A DNA stretch of 64,000 bases, from assembly GCF_001693485.1 (NCBI RefSeq), contig NZ_MAXC01000033.1, positions 186,001 to 250,000 of the forward strand, written 5' to 3'. This stretch comes from Bradyrhizobium sp. LMTR 3 (GTDB lineage: Bacteria > Pseudomonadota > Alphaproteobacteria > Rhizobiales > Xanthobacteraceae). The position numbers and the translations under genes were made by a program. The notes under the pieces were generated by a model that worked only from the letters and a program-made list of their open reading frames with translations, was not told where the DNA came from and ran no database searches. Position 1 is the stretch's first letter; each line of letters begins with the position of its first letter. This document shows, piece after piece, positions 1 to 7,690 of the stretch.

Positions 1-170
1 CACATTGCCGCGAGAATGCCGGCGATTGCCCTATCGCCGCCGCGTGGTTTCCAGAACAGGAGCGCTACGGCGACGCCACCGAGCAAGTAGGCGCCGATCT
101 GGGCCGGCCAGATTGCATGATTGTATCTTGCGAAGACCAATAGAAACTGGTCCGGCGTGAACGGCAGCAT
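1..170 (-). CDS. DUF6064 family membrane protein, C-terminus outside window
   Basis: Only the first 56 or so codons are inside the window; the gene runs off the left edge. It starts at an ATG whose complement lies at 168-170. The protein begins MLPFTPDQFLLVFARYN and continues with HAIWPAQIGAYLLGG and a hydrophobic helix, the typical opening of DUF6064 membrane proteins. The function of the family is unknown. It lies downstream of chrA on the same strand with a gap of about 105 bases and may be read from the same transcript. Confidence 0.7.
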   Translation of the reverse strand, partial: MLPFTPDQFLLVFARYNHAIWPAQIGAYLLGGVAVALLFWKPRGGDRAIAGILAAM

Positions 171-275
171 GTCGAGCCTCGCTGGCGCCAGACACTGTAT
201 CCGCAGCGGACACCGTGCGATTTGATCTGCCGCAAACGCCTTGCGGTGAACGATCTTCTCGTGCGCGACAGTCGA

Positions 276-1676
276 TCAGGCAACCCCCACTAGCCGCAGC
301 GCCACACCCGCCGCGCACGACCCCGCCAGCACCCACAACATCCCGACGTTAAGCCGGAAGATCGCCGTCGCCGCGGCGGCCGCCAGCACGAACGCTGCGA
401 CATCGAGACTTCCCCATACCGGCATGTCGAACGAAAGCCCCAGCGAGCGAACCGGCGTGGTCTGCCGGAATAGCGTGTGCAATCCGAACCAGATCGAGAG
501 ATTGAGGATCACGCCAACGACAGCAGCGGTGATGGCAGAGAGCGCGCCCGCGGGCCCCTTGTTGCCGCGTAGCGTCTCGATGTAGGGCGCGCCGAGAAAG
601 ATCCAGAGGAAGCAGGGGATGAAGGTGACCCAGGTCGCCAACAATCCGCCCAGCGTCGCGGCCAGCATCGGCGACAGCGTGCCGGGGTCGCGATAGGCGG
701 CCATGAAGCCGACGAATTGCAGCACCATGATCAAGGGCCCCGGCGTGGTCTCGGCCATGCCGAGGCCATCCAGCATCTCGCGTGGCTGTAGCCAGTGATA
801 ATGCTCGACCGCCTGCTGGGCGACATAGGCCAGCACCGCATAGGCGCCGCCGAACGTCACCATCGCCATCTTGGAAAAGAACAGCGCGATCTGGCTGAAC
901 ACATTGGCCTGTCCAAGCCCGATCAGCAGCGCCGCGACCGGCACCACCCACAGCAACAACCATATCGAGCTTACGCGCAGCGCGCGCGCCACGCTGGGGC
1001 GGACATGGTCGGGCAGTTCCTCGCCGAGCAGGCTGTCGACCGCCGCGGATTGCTTGCCGCCGCCGTGTTCGATGGCGGCAAACTCCGGCCGGCCGCTGCG
1101 CGCGCCGAAATAGCCGATCACGCCGGCCGCGATGATGATGACCGGGAAGGGGACGTTGAAAAAGAAGATCGCGACAAATGCGATCGCCGCGAGCGCGATC
1201 ATCACGCGGTTGCGTAGGGACCGCTTGCCGACCCGGACGACCGCATGGACCACGATCGCCAGCACTGCAGCCTTCAGCCCGAAGAACAGCGCCTCGATGA
1301 AGCCGACGTTGCCATAGGCCGCATAGATGTAGCTCAAGCCCATGATGGCGATGATGCCGGGCAGGATGAATAGCCCGCCCGCCATGATGCCGCCGGCGGT
1401 ACGATGCAACAGCCAGCCGATATAGGTCGCGAGTTGCTGCGCCTCCGGGCCCGGCAACAGCATGCAATAGTTCAGCGCATGCAGAAACCGCCCTTCGGAG
1501 ATCCAGTTCTTTTCCTCGACCAGGATGCGGTGCATCACCGCGATCTGCCCGGCCGGGCCGCCAAAACTCAGTATGGCGACCCGCAGCCAGACCCGGAAGG
1601 CCTCGCCGAAGCTGATGCCGTGACCGGTTTCCCTGACGACATCGGCTTCGGCCGCCTTGTTCATCGCCGCGTCCAT
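276..1676 (-). CDS. chrA: ChrA chromate efflux transporter (two-domain CHR family)
   Basis: Inner-membrane chromate exporter of the long CHR family, 466 residues with two homologous CHR halves. The first half has SFGGPAGQIAVMHR and LPGPEAQQLATYIGW; the second repeats the pattern as FGGAYAVLAYVAQQAV and ETTPGPLIMVLQFVGF. Many hydrophobic helices cover the rest. The start at 1676 is preferred because it overlaps the stop of the upstream rhodanese-ChrB gene by one base (TAATG), which implies coupled translation. A longer reading frame to 1736 lies entirely inside that gene. Efflux of chromate is known for the family; the substrate here is inferred from homology and from the ChrB partner. Confidence 0.92.
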   Translation of the reverse strand: MDAAMNKAAEADVVRETGHGISFGEAFRVWLRVAILSFGGPAGQIAVMHRILVEEKNWISEGRFLHALNYCMLLPGPEAQQLATYIGWLLHRTAGGIMAGGLFILPGIIAIMGLSYIYAAYGNVGFIEALFFGLKAAVLAIVVHAVVRVGKRSLRNRVMIALAAIAFVAIFFFNVPFPVIIIAAGVIGYFGARSGRPEFAAIEHGGGKQSAAVDSLLGEELPDHVRPSVARALRVSSIWLLLWVVPVAALLIGLGQANVFSQIALFFSKMAMVTFGGAYAVLAYVAQQAVEHYHWLQPREMLDGLGMAETTPGPLIMVLQFVGFMAAYRDPGTLSPMLAATLGGLLATWVTFIPCFLWIFLGAPYIETLRGNKGPAGALSAITAAVVGVILNLSIWFGLHTLFRQTTPVRSLGLSFDMPVWGSLDVAAFVLAAAAATAIFRLNVGMLWVLAGSCAAGVALRLVGVA

Positions 1677-2494
1677 TACGGTTTCGCCTTGTTGGTCGGC
1701 CAATTGTGGGTCTCGCCGGTCGCGTCCCGGCACCATCGGTAGAACGCGTCGTACAGCGTCATGCCGGCTTCCAACTGCTCGAGATCATCATCGAACATGC
1801 GCGACAGCCCGAGCGAAGCCGCGAGCAGGCCGGGCGCTTCCGGTGACAGGTCGAGCCGCCCGGTGTCAGCGCCGCGGACCATTGTCGCCAGCCGCAGCAA
1901 GGGCGGCGTCGCGAGCCCGAATTCCTCGATCATGACGTCAAACGTGCAGAGTTCGCCGCGATGGCTCCAGAATACGTTCTCGACGTCGAAGGGGGCGGCG
2001 TTGAAACGCTCGCTGACTCCCAGCACTTCCGGCGGTGTCACGAAGAGGAATACCGCGTTGGGATCGACGAACCTGCGGATCAGCCACGGGCAGGCGATGC
2101 GGTCGATCTTTGGCCGCGCGCGGGTGACCCAGACGGTGCGACCCTGCGCGTCGCGCGCGGGGAGTTTTGCCGCCGGCACCAGCGGCAGCTTGGCGGCCTT
2201 CCAGCCTTCGAAACCGCCTTCCAGCGCTTCGGCCGAGACGTGGAGATGGCGCAGCCAGGCTGCGGTGCCTTGCGCCAGTTTCTGGCCGCGCAGGCAGACG
2301 ACGATCGCCGAGCGGCCGGAGAACTCCTCGCCCCAATCGGCAGCTTCTTCGTGGTTGCGTCTGACGGCGCCCGGAATCAGCCGCTGGTCGGCGGCAAAAT
2401 CCTCGTCGGTGCGCACATCGATCAGGGCCGGCATGTTCGCCGTGCCGATCAATTTTGAAAGCTTGTCGGGAGATATCGTGGTGTAGGATGACAT
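1676..2494 (-). CDS. Rhodanese / ChrB-type chromate resistance fusion protein
   Basis: A 272-residue two-domain protein. Residues about 5-115 form a rhodanese domain (LIDVRTDEDFAADQRLIPGA) with the likely catalytic Cys67 in VVCLRGQK. Residues about 118-265 match the ChrB C-terminal chromate-resistance domain (WVTRARPKIDRIACPWLIRR, VDPNAVFLFV). Such fusions sit next to chrA in many alphaproteobacteria. The rhodanese half suggests sulfur-transfer or redox handling of the oxyanion, and the ChrB half suggests sensing or resistance; neither is shown here. The gene follows a structured leader with a small upstream ORF that runs past this ATG in another frame. Confidence 0.88.
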   Translation of the reverse strand: MSSYTTISPDKLSKLIGTANMPALIDVRTDEDFAADQRLIPGAVRRNHEEAADWGEEFSGRSAIVVCLRGQKLAQGTAAWLRHLHVSAEALEGGFEGWKAAKLPLVPAAKLPARDAQGRTVWVTRARPKIDRIACPWLIRRFVDPNAVFLFVTPPEVLGVSERFNAAPFDVENVFWSHRGELCTFDVMIEEFGLATPPLLRLATMVRGADTGRLDLSPEAPGLLAASLGLSRMFDDDLEQLEAGMTLYDAFYRWCRDATGETHNWPTNKAKP

Positions 2495-2538
2495 GGCTGC
2501 GCCCTCGTCAAAAGAAACGGGACGCGATACTTGGGCAT
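2449..2538 (-). CDS. Putative 29-residue leader peptide upstream of rhodanese-ChrB
   Basis: A small ORF starts at an ATG (complement 2536-2538) four bases after a good Shine-Dalgarno (GAGG). It reads MPKYRVPFLLTRAQPCHPTP and ends in YLPTSFQN. It overlaps the first 46 bases of the rhodanese-ChrB gene in a different frame. The same first seven residues, the same ribosome-binding site and the same upstream hairpin occur before the DUF1259 gene near 5667. The repetition argues for a functional leader peptide. It could also be a conserved RNA element that only happens to contain an ATG. Confidence 0.45.
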   Translation of the reverse strand: MPKYRVPFLLTRAQPCHPTPRYLPTSFQN

Positions 2539-2605
2539 GTCGCCTCGTGGGGAGATCGCAACATCCCCATGCGCGGAATTAAGCGCCTGTGGCTTCCGCT
2601 GTCAA
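2539..2605 (-). promoter_or_regulatory. Promoter and 5' hairpin leader of the chrB-chrA operon
   Basis: On the minus strand, TTGACA (2600-2605) is followed after exactly 17 bases by TTAATT (2577-2582), a good housekeeping-type promoter. The expected transcript would start near 2570, directly at a hairpin with the stem TGGGGA/TCCCCA (2548-2569). GAGGCGAC and the leader ATG follow. The second copy at 5668-5733 has the same order and spacings. Confidence 0.6.
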
Positions 2606-2622
2606 CCAGCTCTCGCGGGAAC

Positions 2623-2660
2623 CGTAGGATGGGTATCGCTTCCGCTCCACCCATCCTACG
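2623..2660. repeat. CGTAGGATGGGT palindromic repeat
   Basis: A perfect 12-base inverted repeat, CGTAGGATGGGT and ACCCATCCTACG, around a short loop. A related longer copy lies at 33665-33746. This is a dispersed intergenic palindrome. It sits between the divergent chrB and MFS promoters. Confidence 0.75.
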
Positions 2661-2782
2661 CAAGGGCGCTTGCGAAACCTCATATTCGGTTCTAGCTTTC
2701 CCCGTCGGGGACGAAGCAGGCTCCCCGTCAGACGGTCCGCCGTCCAAGCTCTGCGCACACTCGATTACGTCGAGGATGGCGC

Positions 2783-4024
2783 ATGGATGCTGGGATGACC
2801 GATATCGCGACCGAACCAAAACCCTCAACCGCCAACGCGCTGATCCGGCTGCTCTATGTCGCACGCGGCCTGCGCGGTTTCGGCGACGGCTTTGCCATCA
2901 TCATCTTGCCGGCCTACATGACCGCGCTGGGGTACGACGCTATCGCCGTCGGTATCGTCGCGACAGCGTCGCTGTTGGGAACGGCGCTGCTGACACTGAT
3001 CACCGGCTGGATCGCGCCGCGCCATGACCTCCGGCCGCTGCTGATCGCGGGCGCCAGCCTGATGGCAGCGACCGGCATCGCCTTTCCCGCTGTCGAGCAT
3101 TTTGTGCTGATTGCGCTGGTCGCATTTATCGGCACCATCAACGCTTCCGGCGGCGATCTCGGTGTGCTGGTGCCGCTCGAGCATGCGGTGCTGGCGCACA
3201 GCGTCACCGATGAGCGCCGCACCCAGGTGTTCGCGCGCTACAGCCTGATCGGCGCGCTCTGCACCGCTGCGGGTTCGCTTGCGGCCTCGCTGCCCGATCT
3301 CCTCGTCGCCGGCGGCAGCACGCAACTCGCCGCATTCCGTCTGATGTTCTACGCCTATGCCGCGCTGGGCATCGCCTGCGCGGCGCTCTATCGCTACGTC
3401 CCGCATCAGCGCGGCGAGGAGCGGGCGCCACAGACGCCGCTCGGGCCTTCGCGCGGCACGGTCTACAAGCTCGCAGCGCTGTTCAGTATCGATTCATTTG
3501 CCGGCGGTTTCGTCGCGCAGTCCCTTCTGGTGCTGTGGCTGTTTGAGCGCTTTGATCTGTCGCTGTCTGCAGCCGGCGTATTTTTCTTCTGGTCGAGCAC
3601 GCTGAGCGCGTTCTCCTATCCGGTCGCGGCCTGGATCGCCAGGCGGATCGGGCTGGTCAACACGATGGTGTTCACGCATATCCCATCCAGCATCTTCCTG
3701 ATCCTCGCGGCGTTTGCGCCGAACCTCTACGTCGCGCTCGGCTTGCTGCTGTTGCGCTCCGCGCTGTCGCAGATGGACGTGCCGACTCGCACCTCCTATG
3801 TAATGGCCGTGGTGACGCCGGCCGAACGGCCCGCGGCCGCCAGCGTCACCGCCGTGCCGCGCAGCCTCGCATCTGCCGTCAGCCCGGCAATCTCGGGCGC
3901 GCTCTTGATGACGTCGTTTACGGGGTTGCCGCTGGTGGTTTGCGGCACGCTCAAGATCGCCTACGACCTCGCTTTGCTGTTCTCGTTCCGCCATATCAAG
4001 CCGCCCGAGGAGCAGGGACGGTGA
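2783..4024 (+). CDS. MFS transporter, divergent from chrB-chrA
   Basis: A 413-residue major facilitator protein with about 12 hydrophobic helices. It has an MFS-like opening (ARGLRGFGDGFAIIILPAYM), WIAPRHDLRPLL after helix 2, and a charged central loop (PHQRGEERAPQTP). It diverges from the chromate operon and shares its intergenic region, which suggests a role in oxyanion or metal stress, but the substrate cannot be read from sequence. An alternative in-frame start is at 2795. The last residues (SFRHIKPPEEQGR) have a degraded second copy at 4569-4610. Confidence 0.85.
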   Translation: MDAGMTDIATEPKPSTANALIRLLYVARGLRGFGDGFAIIILPAYMTALGYDAIAVGIVATASLLGTALLTLITGWIAPRHDLRPLLIAGASLMAATGIAFPAVEHFVLIALVAFIGTINASGGDLGVLVPLEHAVLAHSVTDERRTQVFARYSLIGALCTAAGSLAASLPDLLVAGGSTQLAAFRLMFYAYAALGIACAALYRYVPHQRGEERAPQTPLGPSRGTVYKLAALFSIDSFAGGFVAQSLLVLWLFERFDLSLSAAGVFFFWSSTLSAFSYPVAAWIARRIGLVNTMVFTHIPSSIFLILAAFAPNLYVALGLLLLRSALSQMDVPTRTSYVMAVVTPAERPAAASVTAVPRSLASAVSPAISGALLMTSFTGLPLVVCGTLKIAYDLALLFSFRHIKPPEEQGR

Positions 4025-4073
4025 CGCGCTTTCAGGCGATGCGGCGACCGGCGCGTCAACGCGGTTCGCGGGA

Positions 4074-4328
4074 CTACCAGGGCGATCGCCGCCCGTCGGG
4101 CAGGGGGTCCATCACGCGTCGCTCATCCCGGACATGCGACCATTGCGCCAGCTTGATCTCCGGCGTTTCGGGGGTGTTGCCCCCTTCCGAGTGATAGGCA
4201 AGTTTCTGGCTTGCTTGCACCTGGTATTTGGCGGCTTGCGCCAGCCAATACCACTTCTTGTCGGGTTCGTTGAGCGCGCGTTGACGGCACTCGGCTTCCA
4301 ATTCGCGTAAGCGGATCGCTTCCTTCAT
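4074..4328 (-). CDS. Small hypothetical protein (84 aa)
   Basis: A short soluble protein read from an ATG at 4328, with GGAAG six bases upstream. It is rich in charged and aromatic residues (RLRELEAECRQRALNEPDKK, WYWLAQAAKYQVQAS) and has no membrane segment. I do not recognise a family with known function; similar small arginine/glutamate-rich proteins occur in bradyrhizobia. A longer reading frame to 4625 is probably not used, because its N-terminal part is arginine-rich and overlaps a degraded MFS tail on the other strand. It faces the MFS gene tail to tail. Confidence 0.5.
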   Translation of the reverse strand: MKEAIRLRELEAECRQRALNEPDKKWYWLAQAAKYQVQASQKLAYHSEGGNTPETPEIKLAQWSHVRDERRVMDPLPDGRRSPW

Positions 4329-4559
4329 AACCACTTCCAGAGCCTGCAGGCTCCAACCTGCCGGAGCCTCGAAACCACCGGAAACCGGGGTTCCGGTCAG
4401 CTTCTCATGACAAAAACTTCTTGCCGGTAAGCTATGCCGGTCCGACGCAATTGATTGAAATTTAGGAACGGATTGAAGCGATAATTCGCGGATCTGATCG
4501 ACTGTACCTCTAATCGTCGCCAGATTGGTCACGAATGCCGCCTGCCGGCGCCGACCGCG

Positions 4560-4610
4560 GCGCCGCCCTTGTTCCCGTTCCGCCGCATCAAGCCGCCAAA
4601 GGAAGCTTGA
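4560..4610 (+). pseudogene. Remnant of an MFS transporter C-terminus
   Basis: Read on the plus strand, the last codons encode LFPFRRIKPPKEA and a stop. This matches the end of the intact MFS gene at 3970-4024 (LFSFRHIKPPEEQGR and stop). Upstream of 4560 the similarity fades. The block looks like the tail of a second, mostly deleted copy, with the small gene at 4074-4328 lying between the two. Confidence 0.5.
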
Positions 4611-4621
4611 CGTCCGCGCGA

Positions 4622-5512
4622 TCAATGCTGCGCGACGGCCGTCTTGTCGAGCGCGGCGCGGACGTTGCGTGCCAGCTTCAGGGCGTCGTCGTTGGCCCAG
4701 AAATGAATGAAGAACATCCGCGGCTCTTCTGCAAGCATGTGGCTATGGATCGCGGTGACCTCGATATCGCCGGCGCGAAGTGTCCGAATCAAGGGATTGA
4801 CCTCGTTGCCGGTCACGAGGAAGTCGCCGGTTATGGCGGCCTTGCCGCCACCGGTCGGCTGAAAGTTGATGGCGTTGGCGCCGCCGAGCGGCGTGTTGAC
4901 CTGCATTCCGCCTTCCTTGGCCGGATCACGCCTCGGAATGCCGTACTGGTAGACACCGCCAGCCGCCGTGCCCTTGGCGCCCATCGCCTCGTCGAGCTTT
5001 GCGGTGTCGAGATCAATCGCAGGCGTAGCGGTGGCGGTGGTGGGCGGTGGATCGAACGGCGTCTTGCTTGCCGATGAAAGCGCTGCACGGATCGCGGTTG
5101 CCATTTTCTCGGGATCGCCGTGTCCGGCCACATGCATGTAGAAGGTCGCGGGAGAGGCGCGGAGAATGTGATTGTGGATGGCAGTGATATCCAATCCGCT
5201 GTCCAGCAGCTTCGTCATGACCGGGGTAATCTCGGTCTCGAGCAACACCAGATCGCCCATCAGCATGGCCTCTCCGTGCATGGGAGCGAAGGCGACCCAG
5301 CCTCCGAGCGCCAATGCTGGCTTGATCGCGACGCCGTCCAGCGTGACGTGCAGATCTGATCGCGGCAGCCCGTAACGATGCACTTCACCACTCACCGTGG
5401 CGGTCTTGCCGAGGGCGGCATCCACCTTCTTCCAGTCGATAGCATCGGCGCGGGCAGCATGCGACAGCAGCAGTGCGGCGCCGAGCGCGAGTAATATGAG
5501 CCGGTGTTTCAT
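4622..5512 (-). CDS. Secreted protein with two DUF1259 domains
   Basis: A 296-residue exported protein. It opens with a clear signal peptide (MKHRLILLALGAALLLSHA, cleavage near ARADA) and contains two DUF1259 units. Each unit has the pattern GEVHRYGLPRSDLHV or GVYQYGIPRRDP, a hydrophobic stretch, and a histidine motif (ITAIHNHIL, VTAIHSHML). The paired histidines could bind a metal, but the family has no established function. The start at 5512 has AGGAG upstream and overlaps the stop of a 52-residue upstream ORF by ATGA. The leader shared with the chromate operon suggests common control. Confidence 0.85.
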   Translation of the reverse strand: MKHRLILLALGAALLLSHAARADAIDWKKVDAALGKTATVSGEVHRYGLPRSDLHVTLDGVAIKPALALGGWVAFAPMHGEAMLMGDLVLLETEITPVMTKLLDSGLDITAIHNHILRASPATFYMHVAGHGDPEKMATAIRAALSSASKTPFDPPPTTATATPAIDLDTAKLDEAMGAKGTAAGGVYQYGIPRRDPAKEGGMQVNTPLGGANAINFQPTGGGKAAITGDFLVTGNEVNPLIRTLRAGDIEVTAIHSHMLAEEPRMFFIHFWANDDALKLARNVRAALDKTAVAQH

Positions 5513-5667
5513 GGTGTTCTCCTTCTTGCGCGAGCCCCAAAGATCGACCGGATAGCGCGCGGCATCCCGCAAGCGTGATGCAGCGCGGCCGAGTGTCGGG
5601 GTATGGATGAGAGAATATTTGGGCATGCCTTGCGCCTCCGGAAAACCGGGACGCGATACTTGGGCAT
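5509..5667 (-). CDS. Putative 52-residue leader peptide coupled to DUF1259 gene
   Basis: The ORF starts at an ATG (complement 5665-5667) behind the same GAGGCGAC ribosome-binding site as the chrB leader peptide. It begins MPKYRVPVFRRRKACPNILS, and its stop codon overlaps the DUF1259 start in an ATGA. That overlap is a classic translational-coupling arrangement. Inside it, a second partial copy of the motif (AGGCGCAAGGC then ATGCCCAAATAT, near 5627) suggests a local duplication. Expression is inferred, not shown. Confidence 0.5.
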   Translation of the reverse strand: MPKYRVPVFRRRKACPNILSSIPRHSAALHHACGMPRAIRSIFGARARRRTP

Positions 5668-5733
5668 GTCGCCTCGTGGGGGGATCGCAAAACCCCCATG
5701 GCCGCATTCAGCCACACTGACGCGGAGTGTCAA
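5668..5733 (-). promoter_or_regulatory. Promoter and 5' hairpin leader of the DUF1259 gene
   Basis: TTGACA (5728-5733) and TGAATG (5705-5710) are separated by 17 bases. A 22-nt hairpin (5677-5698) with a GGGGG/CCCCC stem follows. Compared with the chrB copy, one stem pair is G-C here and A-U there, so pairing is kept while the sequence changes. The loop core TTGCGAT is shared. Confidence 0.6.
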
Positions 5734-5812
5734 CGCGGTCACGCGCTGACATCAGCAGACTCACGCTCAATTGACCGGACGCGATCGAGCCGTTTTTCGC
5801 TCCCCGCTGCTA

Positions 5813-6544
5813 TCAGATGATCAGCACCGCACCCGAGACCAGCAGCAATACCAGCACCACCTTCCGGAACGCCGCCTCATCCAGCCGGCCGTACAGCTTG
5901 AGCCCAGCCCAGGTGCCGGCGAACAAGGCTGGCAGTCCAATCAGAAACAGTTTGATCGTGTCAGGCGTGATCGCGCCCCTGGCTCCGATCCACAGGGCGC
6001 TCATGGCGAAGATCGCAACGGCCACCGGCTGAAACACCGTGCGCTGCACGTCCTTGGGCCAGCCGCGCAGGCCGCACCAGATCGTCACCAAAATTCCGGC
6101 AAGCCCGGTGATGCCGCCGAGCACGCCGTTGAGGAAACCGACGGCGGCGTCGGCAGCGGCGCCGCCCGCTTTCACCGCAGGGATGGCCGGTCGCAGCAGC
6201 GCGTAGAGGCTGTAGAGCACGAGGAACGCGCCGACGCCCGCGCGCACATGGGCAGGGTTCGCCCAGGTCAGAATGCCGACGCCGATGGGAACGCCGAGCG
6301 CGGCGCCGGCGACGAACGGCCAGAGCCGTCGCCAGTCGAGCGCGCCGCGCAGCTTCCAGACCGAATAGCCCTGCACGAGCAACCCGAACGCGATGATCAG
6401 CGTCGCCGCTTGCAGCGGAGTGAGGATGTAGAGCCAGATCGCGGAGACGACGAGGCCGAAGGCGAAGCCGGAGAGACCTGCGACCAGAGCGCCGACGAAG
6501 GTCGCGAGAAGGAACAGCGGCAGTTCGAGTGTCGTTCCATCCAT
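5813..6544 (-). CDS. TauE/SafE family sulfite/anion exporter
   Basis: A 243-residue integral membrane protein with about eight hydrophobic helices. It has the TauE/SafE (former DUF81) signatures LSGFAFGLVVSAIWLYI in the first half and NGVLGGITGLAGILVTIWCG in the second. Members export small sulfur-containing or carboxylate anions; the substrate is not determined. It stands alone on the minus strand, upstream of the DUF1259 unit with about 70 bases between that leader and this stop. Confidence 0.85.
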   Translation of the reverse strand: MDGTTLELPLFLLATFVGALVAGLSGFAFGLVVSAIWLYILTPLQAATLIIAFGLLVQGYSVWKLRGALDWRRLWPFVAGAALGVPIGVGILTWANPAHVRAGVGAFLVLYSLYALLRPAIPAVKAGGAAADAAVGFLNGVLGGITGLAGILVTIWCGLRGWPKDVQRTVFQPVAVAIFAMSALWIGARGAITPDTIKLFLIGLPALFAGTWAGLKLYGRLDEAAFRKVVLVLLLVSGAVLII

Positions 6545-6809
6545 GTGCCCGCTCCATACAAAGCGAGCAGCGCTTGAACGGGATCGCCATTTGACGGGGA
6601 GGCTGCGATTTCCCCGCGGGGCAGGCTAAGCCCGTCGTGGCCTCGCGCGCAAGACGGGAGATCGACGTGGGCTGCTGACAGTTGCCGCCATTTGCGTGCA
6701 GTTCGCGCGGCGCAAGACAAAAAGATTCATCCAAGCGTCGTCGAGCCTCGCGTACGCAATTTCCCGTACCATATGATCGCGCGATGGAGGCGGACGACAG
6801 GGGGCGGCG

Positions 6810-7688
6810 TTGGGTGAATGGATCGGGGTGGCAATCGCGCTGATCTCGAGCAGCCTCGGCGGCAGCGCCGCGGCGATTACGCGCTATCTCGCCGGCAACA
6901 CAGATCCGATCACGCTTGCGATCCTGCGATGGGGGATCGGCTTCTGCTGCGTGCTGCCGGCGGCGCTGCTTATGAAGGCGCAATGGCCGAAGCGCGCGGA
7001 CTGGCCCGCCGTCGCCGCCCTCGGCTTCTGCTTCTTCGGCGTGTTTTTCGTTCTCTACAATATTGCCATGACGTTCACGACCGCGGCGCGCGCCTCGCTC
7101 GCGCTGGCGACGCTGCCGCTGCACACCATGGTGGTCGGTGCTCTGCTCGGCATCGAGCCGCTGACGAAACGGAAGTCGATCGGGGTCTGCATCGCGGTGC
7201 TGGGTGTCGCCGCCGCGCTCGCAACGGGATTGTCGGCCGCGCCGGCGGGCGCGTGGCGCGGCGAACTGATCATGACCGGCGCCGTTCTGTGCATGGCGTT
7301 CTACAATGTCTGGTCCCGGCCGTTTATCCAGCGATCCAGCGCGCTCGGTTTCCTCACCGTGGGCATGGGCACCGGCGCAGCGGCCCTGATCCTGGTCGGA
7401 GCGTTGACCGGCAGCGTCGCATCACTCGGCCAGTTCGGAACACCGCAATGGATCGCGGGGCTTTATCTCGGCGTCGCCGGCGGGGCGCTCGCCTTCATCC
7501 TGTGGGTGCTCGCGCTCGAGCGGGCGTCGCCGACGCGCGTGGCCAACACCATGACCGTCAACCCGGTTGCCGCCGGCCTGCTTGCCACCCAGCTCGTCGG
7601 CGAGCCGATCACGCTCAACCTCATTGTCGGGCTGGTCGCCGTGTTTGCGGGCATATGGATCGCGACGTCGGAGAACAGGAAGCCGTAG
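6810..7688 (+). CDS. EamA/DMT family transporter
   Basis: A 292-residue protein with two EamA repeats, about ten helices in all, and the usual C-terminal ending. The first repeat covers residues 5-135 and the second about 150-287 (VNPVAAGLLATQLVGEPITL near the end). The start is TTG in the sequence TTGGGTGAATGG; no better start lies downstream within the first helix. The family exports metabolites or drugs. Substrate unknown. It converges on the arsenic-linked MFS gene with two bases between the stops. Confidence 0.85.
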   Translation: MGEWIGVAIALISSSLGGSAAAITRYLAGNTDPITLAILRWGIGFCCVLPAALLMKAQWPKRADWPAVAALGFCFFGVFFVLYNIAMTFTTAARASLALATLPLHTMVVGALLGIEPLTKRKSIGVCIAVLGVAAALATGLSAAPAGAWRGELIMTGAVLCMAFYNVWSRPFIQRSSALGFLTVGMGTGAAALILVGALTGSVASLGQFGTPQWIAGLYLGVAGGALAFILWVLALERASPTRVANTMTVNPVAAGLLATQLVGEPITLNLIVGLVAVFAGIWIATSENRKP

Positions 7689-7690
7689 GC

